64,000 nt of DNA. Origin: Aquella oligotrophica (GTDB lineage Bacteria; Pseudomonadota; Gammaproteobacteria; Burkholderiales; UBA11063). Under the pieces are notes generated by a model that saw only the letters and a program-made list of their open reading frames with translations, did no database searches and was not told where the DNA came from. The position numbers and the translations under genes are program-made. The DNA is taken from contig NZ_CP024847.1 of the NCBI RefSeq assembly GCF_002892535.1, positions 1,240,001-1,304,000 of the forward strand, read 5' to 3'. This document shows, one piece after another, positions 17,019-25,495 of the stretch (positions are counted from its first letter, which is position 1; each line of letters opens with the position of its first letter).

Positions 17019-17065
17019 ATTTTAATTTAGTGTTGGTTTGAGGTTTGTCCTTGTTTGTGCCACTT
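17019..17065 (-). promoter_or_regulatory. Surface-gene promoter, copy 4 (pilin)
   Basis: On the minus strand: TGGCACAAACAAGGACA, 21 bases, then TAAAAT (17019-17024). The predicted start lies near 17012, about 200 bases before the pilin ATG. Confidence 0.7.
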
Positions 17066-17161
17066 TTAGGGAGTAAGGAGAGTAATTATGGGGTTTTTTG
17101 GGGAGTGTATGCTTGTGGGATAAATATATAACAAATAAGGGGCATTTGTTAGCCCCTTATT

Positions 17162-17497
17162 TTATTTTGCTTTCTTAGCAGTTTTTGCTGCTGGTTTAGC
17201 GACTGCTTTTGGCTTTGTAGCCTTATTAGCAACGGCATCTTTAAGACCTTTGCCAGGCTTGAATTTTGGTGTAACAGTTGCTTTAATTTTTATTTCTTCC
17301 CCGGTCTTAGGATTACGTCCCGTACGCGCGGCTCTTTCAGCAACTTCAAAAGTACCAAAACCAATAAGTGTAACCTTATCCTTAGCTTTTAAAGTAGCAG
17401 TTACAGATTCTGTAATCGCATCTAAAACTTCATCAGCCAATTTTGCAGTAATACCTGTTTGTTCAGCAATACTTTTTACTAATTCAGCTTTATTCAT
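17162..17497 (-). CDS. HU-type DNA-binding protein with Lys/Ala-rich tail
   Basis: 111 residues; the first 90 match HU/IHF (MNKAELVKSIAE ... LIGFGTFEVAERAARTGRNPKTGEEIKI ... FKPGKGLKDAV), including the beta-arm RNPKTGE with the DNA-intercalating Pro. The last ~20 residues are a Lys/Ala/Pro-rich extension not found in the short E. coli HU but seen in some proteobacterial HU proteins, and it probably adds non-specific DNA affinity. The protein bends and compacts DNA. An AAAGGA ribosome site precedes ATG 17497, and a clear sigma70 promoter lies at 17529-17558. Monocistronic. Confidence 0.9.
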   Translation of the reverse strand: MNKAELVKSIAEQTGITAKLADEVLDAITESVTATLKAKDKVTLIGFGTFEVAERAARTGRNPKTGEEIKIKATVTPKFKPGKGLKDAVANKATKPKAVAKPAAKTAKKAK

Positions 17498-17528
17498 AAT
17501 AATCCTTTCGAGACATTAACTTAAAGGT

Positions 17529-17558
17529 ATTATATCCTACTGCTATTAAGTAAAGCAA
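17529..17558 (-). promoter_or_regulatory. Promoter of the HU gene
   Basis: On the minus strand: -35 TTGCTT (17553-17558), 18 bases, -10 TATAAT (17529-17534), about 30 bases before the start codon. Confidence 0.6.
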
Positions 17559-17683
17559 CTTTACATGGTGTCATTTATGATTATTTTTCAAATATGTAGC
17601 TAAAATCGCACATTTAAAACAACTGTTACAGTATTTAAGCATCTGAAGAAGCCAAAAGATAAAGGTTGTGACTGGTATTTGCA

Positions 17684-17714
17684 AAAAAAGACCCCGCTTA
17701 TAAGTAAGCGGGGT
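17684..17714 (-). terminator. Intrinsic terminator of rplU-rpmA
   Basis: ACCCCGCTTA (17691-17700) and TAAGCGGGGT (17705-17714) form a perfect ten-pair stem with a four-base loop; the A run at 17684-17689 gives a T tail on the minus strand. It lies about 30 bases after the rpmA stop. Confidence 0.92.
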
Positions 17715-17742
17715 TCGTAAAATAATTGAAGTATAGTTTAGA

Positions 17743-18003
17743 TTATTCTGCAGCTTCAATACTTACGATACGACGGTTGAATTTACCGCCAACCGAGAAT
17801 TTAACTACACCATCTTCTTTAGCAAATAAAGTATGGTCTTTACCAATACCTACATTGTCACCAGCATGGAATTGTGTTCCACGTTGACGAACAATAATAC
17901 TTCCAGCAGAAACTAACTGACCGCCGTAAGCTTTAACCCCAAGCATTTTAGGATTTGAATCGCGTCCGTTTTTTGAACTACCACCGGCTTTTTTCTGTGC
18001 CAT
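17743..18003 (-). CDS. rpmA: 50S ribosomal protein L27
   Basis: 86 residues, the usual length. The N-terminus [19 protein letters not shown] and the core [11 protein letters not shown]...[19 protein letters not shown] are diagnostic for L27, whose N-terminal tail reaches the peptidyl-transferase centre. It follows rplU by 14 bases in the normal rplU-rpmA operon, ending in a strong terminator. GAGGAGA precedes the start. Confidence 0.97.
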   Translation of the reverse strand: MAQKKAGGSSKNGRDSNPKMLGVKAYGGQLVSAGSIIVRQRGTQFHAGDNVGIGKDHTLFAKEDGVVKFSVGGKFNRRIVSIEAAE

Positions 18004-18017
18004 CTTAGTTTCTCCTC

Positions 18018-18329
18018 TTAGTTGTTAATAGCATCAATGGTTAACTCAGTATAGTACTGACGATGACCTTGATGTCTTTGATAATGTTTACGACGGCGCA
18101 TTTTAAAAATGCGAATTTTCTTGTGACGGCCTGTTGCCGAAACAGTAGCTTCAACGCTTGCTTTAGCTACAATAGGACTTCCGATAACTACATCTTCACC
18201 GTTAGCAATCATAAGTACTTCAGATAAAGTAACTTTGCTTCCGACTTCTGCAGGTATCAGTTCTATTTTTAATTTATCGCCAACGGCTACTTTATACTGT
18301 TTGCCGCCGGTTTTTATTACCGCATACAT
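18018..18329 (-). CDS. rplU: 50S ribosomal protein L21
   Basis: 103 residues. [20 protein letters not shown] and the C-terminal [21 protein letters not shown] (split here only by description) mark L21, which binds 23S rRNA near L20. AGGAG precedes the ATG at 18329. First gene of the rplU-rpmA operon, with a promoter at 18373-18401. Confidence 0.97.
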   Translation of the reverse strand: MYAVIKTGGKQYKVAVGDKLKIELIPAEVGSKVTLSEVLMIANGEDVVIGSPIVAKASVEATVSATGRHKKIRIFKMRRRKHYQRHQGHRQYYTELTIDAINN

Positions 18330-18372
18330 CGTGTAACTCCTAATGTTAATTAATAAGAATAATAAGGGGCAG

Positions 18373-18401
18373 ATTATAGCATATTAGCTCCTGGATTACA
18401 A
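18373..18401 (-). promoter_or_regulatory. Promoter of rplU-rpmA
   Basis: On the minus strand: -35 TTGTAA (18396-18401), 17 bases, -10 TATAAT (18373-18378), 44 bases before rplU. Confidence 0.65.
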
Positions 18402-18478
18402 TAAATTTTACCTTTTGCTCTAATTTGAGCTTGCTTTATTCTCTAATGAGACCATTTGTTAGCAAGGTTTCAGCTAAG

Positions 18479-19996
18479 CTACTGTCCAAGCAGATTTATA
18501 GTTATAAACATTTGTTGTCCGCCTCGATCTATAAGTAGGGCAACTTGTTTGGCATTGGCTAGATAGCTATTTAATTCACTGGTATTATTAATTTTTCTAT
18601 TATTTACCATGAGAATTACATCTCCACGCCCGATCCCGGCTGCCGCAGCTACATTATTAGCATCAAGCACGACTACACCGTATTTGGCACGAACTTGTCC
18701 GGCAATTCTTGGATCATTTACATTTAAAACCTGTAATCCGAATTTTTCAATATTTTCAGTATTTTGCTTGTCTAGTTTAGGGGTTTTATCTACATTTAAT
18801 AGCGGTTGTTCATCTTCAGGTTCATTTCCTTTGCCTAAAGTAACTTTTACATTACTAATATTACCATTACGAAGAACTGATAGGTCAATAATATCACCGG
18901 GCTTTTTGCTACCAACAATAATTGGTAAATCAGAGGCTTTTATTATTTCCTTACCTTCAGCTTTTAATATAATATCACCAGCTTGAATTCCAGCTTTAGC
19001 TGCACCAGAGTCAGCTGATACATTTGCCACCAGTGCCCCTGATGGTTTACTTAGTCCAAAAGATGCTGCTAATTCAGGTGTTACTTCCTGAATATTTATC
19101 CCTAGTTGTCCATGATATACTTTACCATTTACTTTTAATTGATCGGCGATTTTCATCGCAATGTCAATCGGGATCGAGAAACTGATTCCCATAAAACCAC
19201 CACTGCGGCTATATATTTGTGAGTTAATGCCCACAACTTCACCTTTAGTGTTAAATAATGGTCCACCAGAATTACCCGGATTGATAGCAACATCAGTCTG
19301 AATAAATGGAACATAATTTTCACTAGGCAAATTACGCCCTTTGGCTGAGACTATCCCCGCAGTCACAGTATTATCAAGCCCAAATGGTGCACCGATTGCG
19401 ACAACCCACTCCCCAACTTCTAGACTTTCAGGGTTACCTATTTTAGCTGCAATCAAGCCTCCAGATTCAATCTTGAGTAGGGCAATATCAGTTTTAGTAT
19501 CAAGTCCAATAAGCTTAGCATTAAATGCTTGCTTATTATGAGTAGTTACAGTAATCTTAGTCGCCTTATTAACCACATGCGCATTGGTAAGCACATAACC
19601 ATCATTACTAACGATAAACCCAGAACCAGATGCTCGACTTGGTTTTTGTTGCTGTGGCTGAACTCCAAAATAACGATATAGTTGAGCTAACGGATCATTT
19701 GGGTCAATTCCTAAATTTGCATTTCTTTGCGTTGGATTTATTTCGGCACTTATGTTTACAACACTATCACCAACCTGTTTTACTAGATTAACAAAGTTTG
19801 GTCCACCAAGTGTACAATTTGCCATAGATGAGGGATTATTTTGGTCGATTGTTGTTTCCTGCTGTTTCGCAAGGGTTGCATGTTCTATTTGCTTATCATT
19901 GCCTGATTGTTTTTCTGGTTGATTGGAGCAGGACATAATTAATAAGCTAAGTATTAGAGGAATGAGTCTTTTACGGTTAATTAGTTTTTCTAACAT
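18479..19996 (-). CDS. Do-like periplasmic serine endoprotease (DegP/MucD family)
   Basis: 505 residues, usual length for DegP/MucD. An N-terminal signal segment with a possible weak lipobox (LIMSC, Cys23) suggests export and perhaps lipidation. The trypsin-like domain has the triad His140 (LTNAHVV), Asp170 (TKTDIALL) and Ser243 (NPGNSGGP). Two PDZ domains follow at about 290-385 (QLGINIQEVTPELAASFGLS) and 410-500 (FGLQVLNVNDPRIAGQV). It degrades or refolds misfolded envelope proteins. Monocistronic, with its own promoter region upstream of 19996. Confidence 0.93.
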   Translation of the reverse strand: MLEKLINRKRLIPLILSLLIMSCSNQPEKQSGNDKQIEHATLAKQQETTIDQNNPSSMANCTLGGPNFVNLVKQVGDSVVNISAEINPTQRNANLGIDPNDPLAQLYRYFGVQPQQQKPSRASGSGFIVSNDGYVLTNAHVVNKATKITVTTHNKQAFNAKLIGLDTKTDIALLKIESGGLIAAKIGNPESLEVGEWVVAIGAPFGLDNTVTAGIVSAKGRNLPSENYVPFIQTDVAINPGNSGGPLFNTKGEVVGINSQIYSRSGGFMGISFSIPIDIAMKIADQLKVNGKVYHGQLGINIQEVTPELAASFGLSKPSGALVANVSADSGAAKAGIQAGDIILKAEGKEIIKASDLPIIVGSKKPGDIIDLSVLRNGNISNVKVTLGKGNEPEDEQPLLNVDKTPKLDKQNTENIEKFGLQVLNVNDPRIAGQVRAKYGVVVLDANNVAAAAGIGRGDVILMVNNRKINNTSELNSYLANAKQVALLIDRGGQQMFITINLLGQ

Positions 19997-20111
19997 TTTT
20001 TAATTCCAATTGCTAAAGTCATTAAACATCGATGGTTAGGCATTAAGAGTATTATCAACTTACTATTTGTGGTTGCCTTTTCAAAATTTCAAGACTAGAG
20101 ATGTCAAATTT

Positions 20112-21317
20112 CTAATTTATATACTTGCGAAAATAAAAGACTAAACTTGTTGCACACCAAGTAGTAACCATTGCAGAAACTACAAATATGGTGAAAATCT
20201 GCGTCGAAATAAAACCAATTTCATGAAACACTCGCATCATAATAATCTCCGTAACGCCGCGAATGTTTAGTAACGATGCTAAGAATGCTGATTCACCTTC
20301 AGGGTGTTTGTAGATATAGCTGTTCGGAATATAAACTGCAAAGAATTTAGATGCAAAGGCTATTAATGAAATGATTAACCCCATTAATAATAAATTTGTG
20401 TTGTCTATAATATTTATTTTTGCCAGAATTCCAACTTGAGCAAAGAAAATTGGCAGAAAGAAAACAGTAATAAACTCTTCCAGATTTTTACATACTTCGG
20501 TTATTAATTTGTTTTTTCTTGGTAACATTAATCCAAAAATAAAAGCTCCAAAGACTTGGTGAATATTGGCGCTATCAGCAATTACACAAGAAATTAGGCA
20601 GCCACATAAAATAAATGCCAGTGTTGCTACGGTAGATTTAATATGTGAGGTAATATACTGAATTAACCGAGGGAAAATATATGTCATTGAGATAACATAG
20701 ACGCTAAATGTCCAGAAAAGGTTGTAACGAATTATCTCATCTTTCTGGAGTGCCAGTAATAAGCCACCATAGACAACCCAGAATAATAAATCATCTATTC
20801 CTGCCGCCATTAGACCTACATGACCAATTGATTTACTGATAAGCTTGGTTTGGTTTAGAAATAGCGAGATTAGAGATAGTGAGGCAATCGACATGCACAA
20901 CCCAACAATCAGAGAAAATTCAAATTTGTTGATTGGAGCTAGAATATTATAATGATAGATAAATGGACCAGTAATCATTCCACAGGTAAATGGTACAATT
21001 GCACTAATTATTGAGACTGTGAGACTACCTCTGCGCTTTTTTAATAGAAGGTAATTGAATCGTGAGCCCAGAATCATCAAATAGAAGTTTACTCCAATAT
21101 CGCCCATGGTCGCACAGCTACTAATATCAAAGTATTGTTTTGGTAAGTTTAACCATGAAATAATTACTCCGGCAAAAACTCCACCAAAGACTAGAGGTTT
21201 ATTAAAAAATTTCATCACCCGATACATACAAAAAGTTGTAATCATTAGGATGATGATGGTCGTCATAGTGGTATCAATGCTATCTAATGCATTAATAACT
21301 ACCTGAGTTGATCCCAT
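20112..21317 (-). CDS. CPA2-type cation:proton antiporter (Kef/NapA-like)
   Basis: 401 residues with about 12-13 hydrophobic segments. The layout fits the Na+/H+ exchanger (PF00999) CPA2 branch: an early FGGVFAGVIISW segment, GLMAAGIDDLLFW with an Asp-Asp in a membrane helix (ion-binding position), HQVFGAFIFGLMLPR and NIRGVTEIIMMRV. It lacks the C-terminal TrkA-N domain of KefB/KefC, so it is the short antiporter type. It exchanges Na+ or K+ for protons at the inner membrane. It starts 2 bases after the nth stop, so it probably belongs to the dnaB-nth operon. Confidence 0.85.
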   Translation of the reverse strand: MGSTQVVINALDSIDTTMTTIIILMITTFCMYRVMKFFNKPLVFGGVFAGVIISWLNLPKQYFDISSCATMGDIGVNFYLMILGSRFNYLLLKKRRGSLTVSIISAIVPFTCGMITGPFIYHYNILAPINKFEFSLIVGLCMSIASLSLISLFLNQTKLISKSIGHVGLMAAGIDDLLFWVVYGGLLLALQKDEIIRYNLFWTFSVYVISMTYIFPRLIQYITSHIKSTVATLAFILCGCLISCVIADSANIHQVFGAFIFGLMLPRKNKLITEVCKNLEEFITVFFLPIFFAQVGILAKINIIDNTNLLLMGLIISLIAFASKFFAVYIPNSYIYKHPEGESAFLASLLNIRGVTEIIMMRVFHEIGFISTQIFTIFVVSAMVTTWCATSLVFYFRKYIN

Positions 21318-21319
21318 TG

Positions 21320-21967
21320 TTATTTGGCTTTCAGAGTTTTATAGTAATCACAATATTCAGTAATCTGACATTTTTCACATTCTGGTTTTCGTGCCTTACA
21401 GATATAGCGTCCATGCAAAATTAGCCAGTGATGCGCATCAAGCAAATATTCTTTTGGTACTACTTTAAGTAGTTTTTGCTCGACTTCTAGAACAGTTTTT
21501 CCCTTGGCTATTCCAAGACGATTCGAAAGCCTAAAAATATGGGTATCAACAGCCATTGTTGGCTGCCGATATAGTGTATTTAATATAACATTTGCCGTTT
21601 TTCTACCAACTCCCGGTAATGCTTCTAGTTCCTCACGAGTTTTGGGTACTTCGCCATTATATTTTTCATTAAGAATAGTTGCCATGGCTATTACATTCTT
21701 GGCTTTAGTTTGATATAAACCAATAGTTTTGATATAAGGAATGATGCCATCTATTCCCAAAGCTGCTACTTTAGCTGCAGTATTTGCAACGGGAAATAAT
21801 TTTGCTGTTGCTTTATTTACACCAACATCGGTTGCTTGCGCTGAAAGAATTACCGCTGTCAATAGCTCAAATCCATTTGAATAGTTTAGCTCTGTTGTTG
21901 GGTTAGGGTTAGCTTGTTGCAAGATTGAAAAAATCTGCCGAGCTTGCTCTTTACGTTTGATCGACAT
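21320..21967 (-). CDS. nth: Endonuclease III (base-excision repair DNA glycosylase/AP lyase)
   Basis: 215 residues from ATG 21967, which starts one base after the dnaB stop; a longer frame to 22006 would run into dnaB. The helix-hairpin-helix LPGVGRKTANVIL contains catalytic Lys123 and the next helix VDTHIFRLSNRLG contains catalytic Asp141. The 4Fe-4S ligands Cys190, 197, 200 and 206 have the correct C-x6-C-x2-C-x5-C spacing. It removes oxidised pyrimidines. Coupled to dnaB upstream and the antiporter downstream. Confidence 0.96.
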   Translation of the reverse strand: MSIKRKEQARQIFSILQQANPNPTTELNYSNGFELLTAVILSAQATDVGVNKATAKLFPVANTAAKVAALGIDGIIPYIKTIGLYQTKAKNVIAMATILNEKYNGEVPKTREELEALPGVGRKTANVILNTLYRQPTMAVDTHIFRLSNRLGIAKGKTVLEVEQKLLKVVPKEYLLDAHHWLILHGRYICKARKPECEKCQITEYCDYYKTLKAK

Positions 21968-21968
21968 C

Positions 21969-23351
21969 CTAGTGTTCACTTTCCCATTCGTAAGCAAGAT
22001 TTTCAAATCTGGTATATTGGTTTAGGAATGCTAGTTTTACGGTTCCAGTTGAGCCACTCCGGTTTTTGGCAATATTTAATTCGGCAATCCCTTTTTCCTT
22101 GCTATCTTCACGATTATAATAATCATCGCGATATAACAATAAGATGATATCCGCATCCTGCTCTAGGGCACCAGACTCACGTAAATCTGAAATATTTGGA
22201 CGTTTATCAGTTCTACTCTCGACATCACGATTAAGTTGTGATAATAAAATAATTGGTACATCGAGTTCTATGGCTAGAGTTTTCAATGAACGCGAAATTT
22301 CAGCAATTTCCTGCGCTCGATTAGAACCCGGACCAGTACTGATTCCCGTCATAATCTGGACATAATCAATTACGATTAAACCTAGTTTGCCAACTCGATC
22401 AGATAATCTGCGTGCCCGAGCTCTTAGATCAATTACATTAATTCCAGAGGTTTCTGCAATATGAATTGGGGCATTTTTTAGTTCATTCATGGCAATATAG
22501 ATCTTTTCCATATCGTCGTGAGTAACATCGCCACGCTTCATTTGGCTTTGATCTACACGGGCACACGAGCTAAGCATCCTTTGTACTAGTTGAACTGCTG
22601 GCATCTCCAGCGAAAATACCGCGACTGGCATTTTATTCCGGATAGCGATATTTTCCGCAACATTTAGCGCAAATGATGTTTTCCCCATACCCGGGCGCCC
22701 GGCAACGATAATTAATTCTCCACGTTGTAGACCTGAAGTATATCGATCTAGTTCGCTATAATGGGTTGCAACTCCGGTGATTCCATCTTTATCATCGCGT
22801 TGGGCGGCTTCCATCATTTTGGCAATTACTTCATCGAGCAAGTCTCGAAATTGTGAAAATTGCTTATTACTAGCGTTTAGATCTTTAATATTAAAGATTT
22901 TTTGTTCTGATTCATCAAGAATCTGATCAACATTTCGTCCTTGCGGTGCGTAGGCAGTATCGGCAATTACATTACTGGCACTAATCAGTTCACGCAGGAT
23001 AAAGCGTTCACGGATAATTTCGGAATAACTTTGGATGTTGGTGGAGGAGACGGTTGATTCAACCAAATTATGTAGATAATCAATTCCACCCGTGAATTCA
23101 AGTTGATTGTTTAATTTTAGTGATTCGGCAACAGTGATTGCATCAACATTTTTATTATCAGCCTTGAGTTTACTAATATGCTCAAAAATTATCTGGTGTT
23201 CTTTACGGTAAAAATGCTTGGGAAATAAAGAACCTCCAATATAATCAAAAGCATTCTCGTCAAGAAGAACTCCACCCAGTAAGAATTGTTCTGCCTCTAT
23301 TGAATGAGGTGGGGTTTTTAGTGCAGTTAAAGTATTATCAGAAATAGCCAT
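21969..23351 (-). CDS. dnaB: Replicative DNA helicase
   Basis: 460 residues, usual length. The N-terminal domain (PHSIEAEQFLLGGVLLDENAF) is followed by the RecA-like domain with Walker A AGRPGMGKTSFALN, the VFSLEMPAVQLVQRML motif and Walker B LGLIVIDYVQIM, and the DnaB H4 region RSLKTLAIELDVPIILLSQL. It is a hexameric helicase that unwinds the replication fork. First gene of a dnaB-nth-antiporter run. The DciA-like gene at 49125 codes for a predicted DnaB loader, consistent with absence of a DnaC. Confidence 0.97.
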   Translation of the reverse strand: MAISDNTLTALKTPPHSIEAEQFLLGGVLLDENAFDYIGGSLFPKHFYRKEHQIIFEHISKLKADNKNVDAITVAESLKLNNQLEFTGGIDYLHNLVESTVSSTNIQSYSEIIRERFILRELISASNVIADTAYAPQGRNVDQILDESEQKIFNIKDLNASNKQFSQFRDLLDEVIAKMMEAAQRDDKDGITGVATHYSELDRYTSGLQRGELIIVAGRPGMGKTSFALNVAENIAIRNKMPVAVFSLEMPAVQLVQRMLSSCARVDQSQMKRGDVTHDDMEKIYIAMNELKNAPIHIAETSGINVIDLRARARRLSDRVGKLGLIVIDYVQIMTGISTGPGSNRAQEIAEISRSLKTLAIELDVPIILLSQLNRDVESRTDKRPNISDLRESGALEQDADIILLLYRDDYYNREDSKEKGIAELNIAKNRSGSTGTVKLAFLNQYTRFENLAYEWESEH

Positions 23352-23507
23352 TATGTTTTATTCTTATTTATAATTTTAAGATACACATTTTATCATGCTA
23401 CAATTTTTATGATTGCAGCATGTTATTATAATAGCTCAGATATGTATTGTTGAAAAGAAATGAGTTCATATTTTATGATTAATTATTGCTATCTGGAATC
23501 CATTTTA

Positions 23508-24752
23508 TCACCGGGCAAGTTTTTTTATCGCCCATTTGAATGTTCCTCCCTGAATTAAAATAGAACAGATCACAACAACGTACGTAATTGCAACTAGACT
23601 ATCAGGAAACTGCTCTATTGATAATGCAAGTGCGATTGATAATCCACCGCGAATTCCACCCCAAGCCATTAATGTGCTTTTATTAAGGGAGAAATTCATT
23701 CCTTTTTTACGGAAAAGATTACTGATTATCAAATCCGGGAAACAGATACTTAAAAGCCTTGCAATAAAGACAATAATCACACAAACCAAACCAGCAATAA
23801 TTGCATTTTTGTCGATATTGATGTTTATCATTGCAAGACCAATTAATATGAATAGAAATCCATTTAAAATCTCATCAATGAGCTCCCAAAAGTTGTTGAT
23901 TACAAGTGTATTATCTGGACAAAAATGTTCTTTTTTAGCAAGACCACCAATGATTAAACCAGCTACAACCATTGTAATAGCTCCTGAGAAATGAAACCTG
24001 TCAGCAGAAATGTATCCTCCGCTTGAGATTGCTATTGTGATTAATGTTGCTACTTCTGGCGATTTTGCCTGCTTTATCAGAAAGCTTGCAATATAGGCAA
24101 TTACTACTCCCCATAGTATTCCGCCACCTGCTTCTATCACGAGTTTTTCTATAACCCCCAAAAAGGTTAAGTGGACATCATAATAGACAACTTCAGTTAA
24201 AATAATCAGCATTAATATAGCACCAGCATCATTGAATAATCCTTCTCCAGTAATCAGAGTTTTTAACCTTTGAGGATATTTTTCAATAGATTTAAATGTG
24301 CCTAGCACTGCAATTGCATCAGTGGGTGAAATAACTGCCCCAAAAATCAGACATTCTCCAAGAGTAAATGGCAGTTTAAATAAACCACTTAGATAATAAA
24401 GCATATAACCAGTCAGGAATGTTGAAATAACAACTCCAACGCTTGCAAGGTAAATAACCGGCTTCATTTCTTTTTTTAACTCAATTGAGTTCATGTGTAA
24501 CCCACTAGCAAAGAGCAGATACCCAAGCATTACGTTAAGGACAGTGTACTTAAAGTCAACACTTTTTACCATGTGATATACCGGACCAATGTGTCCAGGT
24601 AAACTTTTTGATACGGTGGTTACGATTATCGCAATTAATATACTTATAATAGTAAGGGCGATAGTCTTTGGTAATTTTAGGTAGCGATCATTAACTATCC
24701 CAGCAAAGGCGGTTAGTGCTACTAATGTTGCAAATAATTCATGATAATTCAT
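23508..24752 (-). CDS. CPA1-type Na+/H+ antiporter (NhaP-like)
   Basis: 414 residues with about 12 transmembrane segments. The signature LIFGAVISPTDAIAVLGTFK (the PTDP-like motif in helix 5) and TGEGLFNDAGAILMLII (helix 6 with the ND pair) are typical of the CPA1/NhaP exchangers, and MAWGGIRGGLSIALALS is the conserved late GGxRGG motif. It expels Na+ for H+ and helps pH and salt homeostasis. Monocistronic; a GC-rich hairpin lies just upstream (24785-24842). Confidence 0.9.
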   Translation of the reverse strand: MNYHELFATLVALTAFAGIVNDRYLKLPKTIALTIISILIAIIVTTVSKSLPGHIGPVYHMVKSVDFKYTVLNVMLGYLLFASGLHMNSIELKKEMKPVIYLASVGVVISTFLTGYMLYYLSGLFKLPFTLGECLIFGAVISPTDAIAVLGTFKSIEKYPQRLKTLITGEGLFNDAGAILMLIILTEVVYYDVHLTFLGVIEKLVIEAGGGILWGVVIAYIASFLIKQAKSPEVATLITIAISSGGYISADRFHFSGAITMVVAGLIIGGLAKKEHFCPDNTLVINNFWELIDEILNGFLFILIGLAMININIDKNAIIAGLVCVIIVFIARLLSICFPDLIISNLFRKKGMNFSLNKSTLMAWGGIRGGLSIALALSIEQFPDSLVAITYVVVICSILIQGGTFKWAIKKLAR

Positions 24753-24784
24753 AATTGTTTAGTAAAAAAACAAAATTTAATATT

Positions 24785-24842
24785 ATGCGGGGGTAGGACA
24801 AATAATTAATTCGGTGAAGAAATATTTAACCCACCCCCGCAT
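24785..24842. repeat. Long GC-rich inverted repeat between bcp and the NhaP-like gene
   Basis: ATGCGGGGGT (24785-24794) and ACCCCCGCAT (24833-24842) are exact reverse complements with a further GG/CC pair inside (24796-24797 with 24830-24831) around a 32-base AT-rich loop. It has no T tail, so it is not a standard terminator. A second inverted repeat, TAAATAGG/CCTATTTA (24868-24875, 24893-24900), lies next to the bcp stop. Confidence 0.5.
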
Positions 24843-24910
24843 ATTTTTCGTAGTTTATTGGAGTTTATAAATAGGCTTCTTATAAAGCTAGACCTATTTA
24901 ATTATGCTCC

Positions 24911-25348
24911 CTAACCAAGGCTTTTTATAAATTCAAGTACTTCTTCAGCATGATTATCTACTGTAACCTTACGCCATTCTTTAATAATGTTTTTCTCTTT
25001 ATCAAGGATAAATGTGCTTCGCTCAATGCCACGAACAGGTTTCCCATACATTGTTTTATCTTTCATGACATTAAAAAGGTTACAGACTGTTTCTTCTGGA
25101 TCTGCTAATAACTGATGGGTAAGAGCATGTTTTTTCTGAAAATTACAGTGCGTAATATGTTTATCTCGTGAAATACCTAATACTTCATAGCCAGCTTTAA
25201 TAAACTCAGGATATAGGCGGCTAAAATCCTGATTTTCAACAGTACACCCTGGAGTGTTATCTCGTGGGTAAAAGAATAGTACTAATGGTTTAGTCAGTTC
25301 ACTTAGTTTAAACTCACCGCCAGAGGTAATTGGTAATGAAAAATCCAT
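24911..25348 (-). CDS. bcp: Peroxiredoxin, bacterioferritin-comigratory-protein type
   Basis: 145 residues. The thioredoxin-fold motif VLFFYPRDNTPGCTVENQDF holds peroxidatic Cys35; no nearby resolving Cys at +5 is present, so this is a one-Cys or atypical member. The C-terminal RSTFILDKEKNIIKEWRKV is the usual BCP/PrxQ pattern. It reduces hydroperoxides in the cytoplasm. The start at 25348 is shorter than E. coli BCP by a few residues, because the typical leading A-P-x-F is given by the MDFSLP start. GGGAGAA precedes it. Confidence 0.92.
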   Translation of the reverse strand: MDFSLPITSGGEFKLSELTKPLVLFFYPRDNTPGCTVENQDFSRLYPEFIKAGYEVLGISRDKHITHCNFQKKHALTHQLLADPEETVCNLFNVMKDKTMYGKPVRGIERSTFILDKEKNIIKEWRKVTVDNHAEEVLEFIKSLG

Positions 25349-25495
25349 AGTAGTTCTCCCAAAAAATTTGCAATAGAGCTACATTATAAAACACTTGGGG
25401 CGGTAGATTATAAAAATAAGTTGGTGTGCTGATAGTGGGGTCAATAATCCTATTCTGCTTATGATATATAATCAATAGGCGGGTGAGTCCTTTGG

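Noticed and set aside
7431-17065. Reading the shared element as a sigma54 promoter (TGGCAC at -24)
   Set aside because: The first half matches the -24 box, and pilin genes often use sigma54, but the second half is invariably GGACA instead of TTGCA/T, lacking the essential GC. The constant TANAAT 21 bp downstream fits a sigma70 class II promoter better.
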